A DNA stretch of 64,000 bases from Cristatella mucedo (lineage: Eukaryota > Bryozoa > Phylactolaemata > Cristatellidae). The stretch lies in the NCBI GenBank assembly GCA_009760855.2, contig WPIO01000001.1:8740501-8804500 (forward strand), read 5' to 3'. Positions 56,501 to 64,000 of this stretch are shown one piece after another (position 1 is the stretch's first letter; every line of letters starts with the position of its first letter). The translations under genes were made by a program, and so were the position numbers. The notes under the pieces were generated by a model that saw only the letters and a list, made by a program, of their open reading frames with translations, had not been told where the DNA came from and ran no database searches.

Positions 56501-59500
56501 TACAAAGGAGAGTTTTCTATAGCGAACTTAAAGCCAACCCACGTTCGGACAGCATTCGGTAGCTAACATAGTGAGTCCCAGGCTACCGTAGTATTCGAAC
56601 TAAAGGCACGATTTCTAAAGGATTTGAGTTTGGATCGAGTCGCAGATATATGATTTAAGTCAAATATGCAGGCGGTATGCATACCTAGCCTGGTTAGGGA
56701 GTAGTTCTGATCGGTAGGCTGGACACAAAGAATGAAAGAAATTGAGAGAGAGTGGTGCCAGTGCAAGTGATATAGCAGCTGTGTAATGTGGCCACGGCAA
56801 TGCTCATTACAGATGAGACTAGCTGCAAAGTTTGGCCCTAATTGTAAACACTTGATGGCACAAGCCGGTCGACGTTCAAGCAGTGAGTTGCAGAAGTCGA
56901 AACGAGATGTCATTAGAGCTCGGAACCACTTTGATGTAACCTGTCTAAGATGGCCCTAATTTTGTGCAGGGTTTCGTAGCTAAAATTAAGCAGACTTTAC
57001 TGCGGAGCTGATGTTGGCGTGTAGTGAAGGTCACTTAGGAATTGATCATCGATATTTCGTGCACATGCCACGGGACATACGCTCTTTTGCAAAGCCGAAT
57101 AGGGTAAGTCAATGGGAACCACATCAGACTCGCCATGAACATCGGCCGTTAGCCTTACGTTCAAGCCGTCTGCGTTTAGTAGCCACTTCACCGTTCAGCC
57201 GGTATTGCACTTATTCAGCTCTTCAGCAGTGCTCAGCGAGGGCTAATTTTGGCCGGGGAAATTTGCAACCAATAACCGTTCGGCTAGCGTGAGGTACTTC
57301 TCCGTACGGTATTTACAGTCAGTCTGAGGCTCGAGGAAGATTAAAGTGCCGACCTGACCTCCGATGCACTGGACGAGGTAACCGCAAAGACTCTCGCTGG
57401 TCAGACGGCATCAATTTTTCGTTGACGGTGCAGTTGGTCGCGGGCAATTCGTTTGAATCTTTTAGGGCTCGAGCACGGTGCAGCAGTAGCGATGGGCCAG
57501 CAATTGGACGATCGCCACGAGAAGTACTCGGGCGCACGCGAAAAGGGGGAAGCAGTAAAAGCAGAAAGGGATGGAACAGAACATCGGCTGCGTTCACACA
57601 CGGCAGCCCGACGCGCTGTCGACACGCATCAAAGCCAGCCGGCGATGCAGGTTCTCGCCGAACGCTAGCTCGACGCCACGGTCGAAGATTGCTGTCCCCG
57701 GCGGACGCGCATAGAAAGATATTTTGCGCTCTTGGAAGAGTTGGTGTGGAAACGTATTCTCACTTCCGAGCAGAGCCGAAGGTGCTCTGCCCGATGCGAG
57801 AGCTGCCTTTCGCAGTGGAACCGGAAGGTCCGTTACGTAACGGGGCCAACTGATGCATGACGCCATGGCGTCGACCCAGTTACACCATGGACGAGGCGAA
57901 TCCCTTCTCCGGGGCCGTTCGGCTTTCAGATAACGCGAACCGCGTTCGCGCCGTAGTGGCAGCAGATCTAGCTCAGCTTTCACCATCGCGGCGCCGTCTC
58001 TCAAGAGGCGAAGTAGTGTCCCTGTTTAGCGAAACTGGCAGCAGCTGCTATTGCTCCGTCGGTTCAGTTGGCCTGCCATCCTGCCAGTCTTTCCCTTCAA
58101 GGGATTCTAAGGCGGTGCAGAGTTCGAACGAGAAATTCGACGTGCGAAAGCTGGTCAATCCTCATTGGCATCGTTGCGTATTGAATGCTCACTTCATAAT
58201 CTGGTTCGGCCCAGTGGTTAGGGTGCTCGCCCCGACCAGGGTCTGGCCGAGGTCGTTGGCTCGAGCCCCGAGGCAAACGTGAAGCGCCTGAATAGAGATT
58301 GAGTTCTGTTAGAGTGCCATACAAATGAATTGCTACTATGAATCACTATCCACATTCCCATCGGCTTCATTGTTTCTTGAAAGAATCCTAAGCTATTTGT
58401 ATAAAGGCAGAAAAGGCAGAACACGCTTTTCCAGTTCCAATCGGCATTCAAGAGGTTTGTTAAAATCTTCAAATTGACTGTTTCGCTTATCACAATAATT
58501 TTCTTTTTGCTGAACGTGTTATAATTGGCCTTGGCCTTCACCTGATCGGAGGACGGTGCATTGGATTTCTGTATATCCACTGCGAGCCTCCAAAGAGATT
58601 TGTCGCACAGTCGCATGACAACGCATTCAAATCACGAGATTAATTGATATTTCTTTTCACTTTCATGCGAGAGTATTCCGATGAAGCTCTAGCCTCGTAT
58701 TATCTCACTTAAAATTTAACACGAATTTGATGTCAGGTTCAATTTGACGCCATTCTTTCAGCATATCTACCTTTGATCATTCCAAACAAATATGATACGT
58801 CGACATTTGCAGAGGCAGCGGCACTTGCACAACTCAGGGCTGCTGGCCAGCTGGCAGTCGTCACCTGATGCCTGTTCCAGCTCTGCCCCGGCCAGCCAGA
58901 ATGAACGACGACAAAATACCGACCGCTAATCACCAAACTTTTCCGAGTCTCCGACTCGGCGACATCAAAACATTTTTTCTCTACACGACATCGTACGCAT
59001 AACTTGTGGACGTATGATATAACTTGATGTTTAAGATCTAGAGAAATGCATTGTGCCGAGTTTATCCCGCCAGCGTTGGTTGAAAGAATGTTGGTTGACT
59101 CTGTCAATAAATTGAAATTGGTATAAAGTAGCCAGATTTAGGTACGATCAGACGTATATTACTACCGCGGTGCGTCCACAAATTCTCCTCTCGATTGATT
59201 GCACCTGCTGCTGCTCTCAGCTGATCTGCTTTGCAGATCCTAGAAATTAAGCGTAATCGTGATCGGGACGTTTCTTTCTTCCGATCGGGTATATTCCTAC
59301 AACCTCAATGCGCTTCCTTGTGAGTGAGACGTCCATTCGGCTCGCCATCGGCTCACCGGCATGGCATGCATGTCCTTAGCCTTCGACGTGGCATTGCTGG
59401 AGCGCCGGCGAACGGCCGATGAGCACGACTTTTCTAATAGAGCCGGCCCGGCCTCTAAAACCAAGTGCCACGGTGACGGCCACGGCCGCTGTAGCTCCAT

Positions 59501-62500
59501 CGACCGGCGCCACTCTGGCGGATGAGTGAACCTAGGCATGCTAATCTCCTTCGAAGCGTCGCCAGCTGGTGCCGCGCTACGCCGATTTGCCGCTGCACCA
59601 ACGAAAATGCGATACCGCAATGCAAAAAGCTTCGACGCCCTAACGAGGTTCAGGATGCGCCCCCCCCCAGACTAATTTCGAGAGCGAGCGATAACACAGC
59701 GCAGCTGGTTCTCGCGGCCACTTTCCTGCGGGTGCGTGCGTGGTCATCCGACGCTCAAGAGTCATTAAATTATAACGTTAACTAAACTATATCTCTTTCT
59801 AAGCACGTAGCCAAAGCTTAAATGGAAGCATGTCAACTCATTCGCGATTAGCACATGAGCAATTGGGCCAGGCATGGACTTTTTAAAAATGGCATGAAGT
59901 CCGTGAGGTCTTTTTAACACTCGGTTGAGAGCTGCAGCTGCATTTGAACCAAAGCCATGGGCGCCAATGGCTCTTATGTTGGTTAGAAGCACAGCACTAA
60001 GCGACTAGATTCGGAGGTGCGGCTGTGCTTCGTGCGGAGGCTTCGTGCGGAGTGATCTTTCAAACAGGTCTTCGCCGAATCGAGAGAATGAAGGGACCTG
60101 CAAGGGAGCGACATAAACTCGAAGTAGACCCGCTGTTTACTCGGTGCTCGCGCGAGCAGCGTTCTTCGCAATGCGAAGCAGGTGCGCTGGAGAGGCTCTT
60201 TAAGTGCGAATGGGGCTCATTTGCTAATTAGCAACAGGTTCAACTGTCTGTGTCCGCTGGCCGGTTTCCGCTCCACCTTGGCTGCTGCTTGACGGCTCCT
60301 GAGCAAATTCACCGACTTCGGAATGCACGCTGCAGCTCTCGTGTTTAGCTATTCCAAAAATACTGGCTGATTTAACAGGCTCTTTTTGCATAGCGACAGT
60401 AGAGCCCTTACGGCTATCACCACCGCTTGCAGCGGCGATAAAGAATCACCAACTGCAGGATTCGAACCCACGACCTCGGAGCCAAGGTAGTGAAAAGCAA
60501 CCGCCTTACCTAGAGTGCCATCACGGCTCATTCAGCACACCAAGCTTTGATTTCTCCGATGATGAATATTGCTCCGATGAGGAGACGGACGTCCTGCGCC
60601 GCTCTCGCCGCTTATTACTTTCAGCTGAGGAAGGCGCCAGAATTAGGATCTTCTAAGACGCTTGGATAAGAGTGCGACCGCCAAACTAGTTGACGCGTTC
60701 AGGACACCGGGCCCAGAATACTGAAACCTCCCCCCCCCCCTCGTCAGCTCAGGACGCAATGGATCGTCCGGCGGTCGGGCCTGTAGTTAGCCAGGACTAA
60801 AAGTCTGGAAGTGGCTTCTGGCTTCTTTCAAGACCTGCAGAACTATTCACAATTTTGAATCCTAATCATTCACGTCGCAGCTAAAGAGGCATCAGTTCCG
60901 CTCACCTTTCCCTACGCCCCAGTCGTGTTAGCACTGTTGTGCATTGAAGGCTTACACCTGTGCGCGATCAAGTGCATTCTACTAACCACGGATCCTACAA
61001 ACAAGCGGCCCTGAGTGTCTTCTTTATTTACTTTGAGTGCTTGCCTAAGCTTGACTCTTGTGAGCTTGTGTATGGCTGCATGGTAACCATGGTAACCACA
61101 CATGGTACCATGCATGGTTACACGAGCTTGTGCAACCATGACGCCTCGTTTTTCATTTACTTTAGGTTAATGCTTCTCTTGTATTGAACTTCTAAGCGTC
61201 GGGATGTGGATTTGGCTCTCTTTGGGTGCTATGCGAATGACTTGGTACTATTAGCATTGTTATTTCTTGAGCCCAGACTAACTTTACTCTCGATCGCCGC
61301 TGCAATGGACAGTCGCGCGCCATTTAATTGAGACGAATCGCATTGAGCGGCTGGTTTCCCCTGCGAAACGCGACCATCCGGCGTGCCACGCCGTTACCCA
61401 GGCCACACTGTCTTCGCACGCTAACGTGCATATTTGAGACTGCCGGCGTCTGAGCTTCCTGAGTTGTTTTACGGATCGGTGGAGGAGCACTCGCCGGTAT
61501 ATGGCCCTAGTGACGCCTCGCACCTAGCACCGCGTCGCTCGCCATCCGATCGCTAGAGCACCGCAGAGACGCCGGCGCTCTAGGCGACATTCTTACTATG
61601 CATGTAAGACTGCCAGAAGTAAGCGAAATGCAGCACATCGACCGTGACCTTGACAGCATCGGTGCTTTGACTAAGGGCATACGCGCCTACAACAGGGGCC
61701 GATACATGCACACGCGTAACCTAGCGTACAGTTACAATATATACTCACTCGTGTACGTGCCGGTTGTGGGGCTTTCGCGAGTGGGCGCTCGCGCCGAAAG
61801 CAAAAATACGCTCAACATCCTCACAGCAATGGAAAAGCGGCTCGTTATAGATTATAGATTCGATCACTCCTTTATCTTCTGCGGCCTTTGCCATCCTCAG
61901 GAGAGGAACCCGATCATACTAAATACTCGTCGCCCGGTCTCGGCATCTCGTAAGTGCCATTTAGCCCACAGTAGAAACTCGCCCTCGTAGAAACGCAAGT
62001 GAGGCGGCGCTGCGGCTGCTGACGCAAGCGCGCGAGCGCGCCCTGAGCCGTGCTCCCTCGGCGTGCACGCTCTTGCGCCACCCGCCGCGGCGGCTGCGGC
62101 GGCGACGCACTCGGCGAGAAGGAGCGACGCGCGCGCGCGCGCGAGCAGAGCAAGTCCACGGCCCCGACGCTCGCTGCTCCGACGGCGGCGCTAAATTTCT
62201 CTCGCGCGAGGCAGCGCTCGCCGTCCTGTGCGCCACTCGCTGGCGGCACGAGTCCGGTCGACCCTTTCGGCGGCCTCGCGCGTGCGCTCGGCTAGCGCAC
62301 GTGCGAGGCTCTCCGCAGGAGGAGCGCGAAAGAAGACGCCGGCCGCCGCCGCCGGCTCGACGCGCGCGCGCGCGTGCGCGCCCACACGCTAGACGGAAGG
62401 ACGAAAGAAGGAGCCGCAGAGCGCGCCGCCGATCCCGGTCGGCGCTGCGGGGCGACGGCGACGACGACTGTCGTCGACGCTGTTGCCTCAGCGGCGGAAG

Positions 62501-62674
62501 AGGCGGCCGCCGTGGCTGCAAGAGACTCGGCAGCGGGAGGGCTGCGCGCGACGCGATCGAACGGTCCGCCGCCGCAGACGAAGCGCGTCGCGTGCGCACG
62601 GGCTCGTGCTCACCCGAGAGTCCGACCAGCAGCAGCAACAGCAGAGGCAGCGGCGGCATCGGCTGGGCGAGCAT
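53297..62674 (-). CDS. Ly6/uPAR (LU domain) GPI-type surface protein, gene 1, three exons
   Basis: Proposed coding join on the minus strand: 62674-62614, 54607-54443, 53517-53297 (61+165+221 = 447 bp, 148 residues plus stop). Both introns are phase 1 and GT-AG. The product has a leucine-rich signal peptide, then a complete LU domain with ten cysteines: CHEC at the start, a Cys-Asp-Asp-Pro-Phe element, then single cysteines, then CxC and Asp-Leu-Cys-Asn. A hydrophobic C-terminal tail follows, as expected for GPI attachment. Sequons Asn-Ser-Thr and Asn-Gly-Thr lie in the second exon. LU proteins are small disulfide-rich three-finger proteins, usually on the cell surface; the Cys-x-Asp-Pro-Phe element is typical of arthropod-type Ly6 members. 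The ligand cannot be read from sequence. Intron 1 is 8.0 kb and full of LINE and SINE pieces; intron 2 is 0.9 kb. Exons 2 and 3 are secure; exon 1 is inferred from phase, donor and signal peptide. Confidence 0.72.
53770..53875. repeat. (TA/TTA)n low-complexity tract in intron 2 of Ly6 gene 1
   Basis: TATTATATTACATTATAT-like sequence over about 100 bp. It lies between exons 3 and 2 of the gene. Confidence 0.9.
54443..54607 (-). CDS. Ly6 gene 1, exon 2 (first half of LU domain)
   Basis: The acceptor is TTCTTTCAG|GA at 54608/54607 and the donor is ATCG|GTGAGT at 54443/54442, phase 1 on both sides. The 54 codons run from the end of the signal peptide through Ala-Cys-His-Glu-Cys, Thr-Ala-Cys-Asp-Asp-Pro-Phe, Arg-Gln-Cys and Leu-Ser-Cys-Thr-Lys-Lys-Lys. 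This spacing is the usual first half of an LU domain (finger 1 and the start of finger 2). Two N-glycosylation sequons are present. The reading continues in phase into the exon at 53517. Confidence 0.82.
54920..55020 (+). repeat. LINE family A 3' tail remnant
   Basis: TAGCTGCCTAAAAAGAGATT, TAGTTCTCGTAGGG and ATTATTATTGTTATTATTAT; the terminal hairpin and tail only, in intron 1 of Ly6 gene 1. Confidence 0.65.
55025..56145. other. Intron 1 of Ly6 gene 1, no recognised exon
   Basis: Opposed open frames at 55687-56016 have no known motif. Nothing else recognised. Confidence 0.4.
56150..57055 (-). mobile_element. LINE family A, 3' half, split by a LINE B insertion
   Basis: Minus-strand copy: tail AATAATAATAGTAG at 56151, hairpin block (56195-56225), UTR, then coding words up to 56435. 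LINE A resumes at 56573 with GTGAGTCCCAGGCTACCGTA and runs to about 57055 (Phe-Asp-Phe-Cys-Asn-Ser-Leu-Leu near 56900). The inserted part is a family B 3' end. Confidence 0.8.
56442..56572 (-). mobile_element. LINE family B 3' end nested in LINE A
   Basis: On the plus strand: TAATGTAGTGTATCGTATCT, then CTATAACTCCACAGAGCCAC, GAGAGTTTTCTATAGCGAAC and GCATTCGGTAGCTAACATAG. These match the B 3' UTR at 38290-38420 and 31899-32030. Only about 130 bp are present, a very short 5'-truncated insertion. Confidence 0.85.
57060..58200. other. CG-rich part of Ly6 gene 1 intron 1 with open frames on both strands
   Basis: Plus frames 57422-57853 and 57453-57668, and minus frames 57319-58004, overlap each other. 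The plus frame at 57453 has a charged helix-like run (Gln-Gln-Leu-Asp-Asp-Arg-His-Glu-Lys) but no domain I recognise. Raised CpG content alone can keep such frames open. Confidence 0.3.
58200..58335 (+). mobile_element. SINE C with intact pol III boxes
   Basis: The A box CGGCCCAGTGG (58207-58217) and B box GGCTCGAGCCC (58258-58268) are followed by GAAGCGCCTGAATAGAGATT, GAGTTCTGTTAGAGTGCCAT and an AT-rich end. This is the clearest SINE C in the window. It lies in intron 1 of Ly6 gene 1. Confidence 0.85.
58340..60345. other. Intron 1 of Ly6 gene 1, no supported exon
   Basis: Minus frames 58218-58616 and 58739-59107 look moderately protein-like but have no motif, and no signal-peptide exon in phase was found in them. 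A CG-rich patch at 59300-59740 contains a run of C at 59661-59669. Confidence 0.35.
60350..60540 (-). mobile_element. SINE D with intact B box
   Basis: On the minus strand: TGAGCCGTGATGGCACTCTA, GGTAAGGCGGTTGCTTTTCA, the B box GGTTCGAATCC (60468-60458), then the body with TTTATCGCCGCTGCAAGCGG, TGATAGCCGTAAGGGCTC and GAGCCTGTTAAATCAGCCAG. The best-preserved SINE D copy. Confidence 0.85.
60545..61945. other. Intron 1 of Ly6 gene 1 near the CpG island
   Basis: Contains a C-run at 60728-60739, a short inverted-repeat patch at 61078-61120 and a degraded SINE/LINE tail at about 61190-61265. The 130-codon plus frame at 61598-61990 has no known motif. Confidence 0.4.
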
Positions 62675-63600
62675 GGCTGACGGAGGGCTGGGCACGGCGC
62701 CGCTCGCTGCGGCCACACGGGAAGCGACGCTTCGCTACGACGAGGCGCGAATGCGAGGCTTCAGAGTGCGGGAGGCGGCGAAGCGCTGGCGGCGGCGCGT
62801 AGGGGGGCCGACTCCAACTGGGCTTAATTGCGTTATCCCCGCAGCAGCCGCCACCCTCGAGGCGCGATATCTGCCGCCGCCGCCGCCGCTCGACGGTGCG
62901 GCCGGCCAACGTTTACGATTCGATTCGTATAAGCGTCTGCCCGGCGGCAGCAACTTTACCCGTCAGCTCTCCAGTCCTCACCCTCCATCGTGGCGTCGCC
63001 CAATCAACCGCCAACGAGGCACCTACTGGAGGCGACACATAAAGGAAGTCTGCACTCGCTTTCCGCTCTGTGGTCCCACCTCCCGTCGTCGCCACTGTCA
63101 AGTCGCCCCCTCCCCGCCTCAGAGGACTGGATCGGGTTTCCATTTTTCGGAAGGCGGGTGCTAAAACGTCGGCACCGCCGAAGCGCTCACCTGACCGGTC
63201 GGGGCCAGTGCGCTAATGTCCCTGACCTGAGCTACGATCCGAGCAAGATGGGCGGGATCTCTTTGGCGAGCGACGGAGAAAGGAGTGCGCCTGCGGGAAT
63301 TCATTTAGCGCATCCTCCGATCCGCGCTCCAGCGCCAGGACGTCGTTGCTCCAAGATGGCAGACGACCAAAGTGTTATGGCAAGCGCTCGGAATCGAATC
63401 GACGACCGAGGCGGCTAGGCACCGCCTCGGCCGTCTGCGCACGTCTCCCGGGGAGCGGCTCCGCCCCTGCGGCAGGCGGTGCGAGTGGCCAGTCGACCAG
63501 ACGAGCGGCGATCGCACGCCCAAGCGTGCGGATTTGCGATCAGCTGCCGGCAATTCACTCCATTTTACCGGCCGGGGGGAGAAATAAATCCTGAGCGCTC
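61950..63600. promoter_or_regulatory. CpG-rich island around exon 1 of Ly6 gene 1
   Basis: This stretch is far richer in G+C and in CG dinucleotides than the rest of the window, with (GC)n runs near 62130 and 62365 and open frames on both strands for that reason. It covers the proposed first exon of gene 1; the likely promoter is at 62680-63600. A YY1-like CCAAGATGGC lies at 63351. No TATA box was found near 62700. The long frames on both strands here are low-complexity Arg/Ala-rich readings and are not called as genes. Confidence 0.55.
62614..62674 (-). CDS. Ly6 gene 1, exon 1 (signal peptide)
   Basis: The first in-frame ATG is at 62674 (G at -3), with a second in-frame ATG at 62659. The 20 encoded residues include a run of six leucines after Pro-Pro-Leu-Pro, then Val-Gly-Leu-Ser: a classic signal-peptide core. 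The donor reads TCGG|GTGAGC at 62614/62613, phase 1, which makes a glycine codon with the first two bases of the exon at 54607. Upstream codons are also open, but only with non-ATG starts. The exon sits in the CpG-rich region, fitting a promoter-proximal first exon. The 8-kb distance means another gene's signal exon could be the true partner. Confidence 0.6.
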
Positions 63601-64000
63601 GAAAAGTTCCGTTTTTGAATGCAGATGACAGTAGTACACTCGGTGACAATTTTACTCACAAAATTTCACTTGCATTGAGCGCGAGCCTCGTCCTCGTGCG
63701 ATGCACTGCAAACGACCGGTGTAATCGAATGGTTTTTAGTGCGCACGAGATAGGCAATGACGCGCATCGCAAGCGGAAAATGAAAAAGGCCCTGCGCATG
63801 AAGTAAGAGATTAGCTCGGTGTAGAGATTGTTGAAGAGCTCTTTGAAAGAGTGGCGTCACAAACGGTATCCAGTGGCTAGTCACCGTCGCCGCACAAACG
63901 ATTGCAGGAATTAGCTCTGCTCTCAGGCTCGCCGATCGTAAACATTCACATCCAGCAGATTTCTTGCGGTAGAAAGAGGGAGAAAAACGTGGTAGAACGA
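63600..64000. other. No recognised feature
   Basis: Upstream of Ly6 gene 1 on its coding strand. Short opposed frames only. Confidence 0.4.

Noticed and set aside
61961-63164. Long frames of 251 and 363 codons on both strands in the CpG island
   Set aside because: Low-complexity Arg/Ala/Pro readings caused by G+C bias, with non-ATG starts. Only the short signal-peptide part (62674-62614, minus) is kept.
62673-63164. Plus-strand ATG with good start context at 62673
   Set aside because: It shares the palindromic CATG with the minus-strand start of Ly6 exon 1; the frame is Arg-rich low complexity with no domain.
63356-63418. ATG embedded in a YY1-like site opening a 20-codon peptide
   Set aside because: The frame stops at 63418 with no donor; too short to support a gene.

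Overview
The window looks like nuclear DNA of an animal, most likely an invertebrate. It has long introns with GT-AG splice sites, many decayed CR1/L2-type non-LTR retrotransposons (LINEs), tRNA-derived SINEs, an LTR-like repeat pair, (CT)n and (ATT)n microsatellites, and a CpG-rich promoter-like region at the right end. No bacterial-style gene layout, CRISPR array or intact viral genome was seen. The species cannot be named from the sequence alone.

The best host genes are two Ly6/uPAR-type (LU, three-finger) surface-protein genes, both on the minus strand. Gene 1 (62674 to 53297) can be rebuilt as three coding exons: a signal-peptide exon in the CpG island, a first LU exon and a second LU exon, joined by two phase-1 introns. 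It gives 148 residues with the full ten-cysteine pattern, ending in Asp-Leu-Cys-Asn and a hydrophobic GPI-type tail. Gene 2 (33611 to 27200) has the same two LU exons with the same phases around a 6.0-kb intron; its signal exon was not found. A lone signal-peptide-like exon lies at 53076. The pair suggests a tandem Ly6 cluster.

Most of the rest is repeat. LINE family A (3' end with a conserved hairpin, then (ATT)n) occurs in about 20 pieces on both strands. LINE family B (3' end with ATTACATT units) occurs in about seven. SINE family C joins a tRNA-like head to a LINE-A-like hairpin tail; SINE family D is a second tRNA-headed family. The left part holds two diverged copies of one segment of about 3 kb (436-3460 and 21252-24760) which share an old SINE C but differ by a younger SINE D and other indels.

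Layout: 1-3460 paralogous segment copy 1; 3240-9215 LINE-rich; 9216-21250 mostly unique, with LINE islands; 21252-24760 segment copy 2; 24850-27199 unique; 27200-33611 Ly6 gene 2; 34376-35800 LTR-like pair; 37465-43512 LINE-rich; 43515-53000 mixed, with a few exon-like open islands of unknown origin; 53297-62674 Ly6 gene 1 with a repeat-filled first intron; 62000-63600 CpG island.
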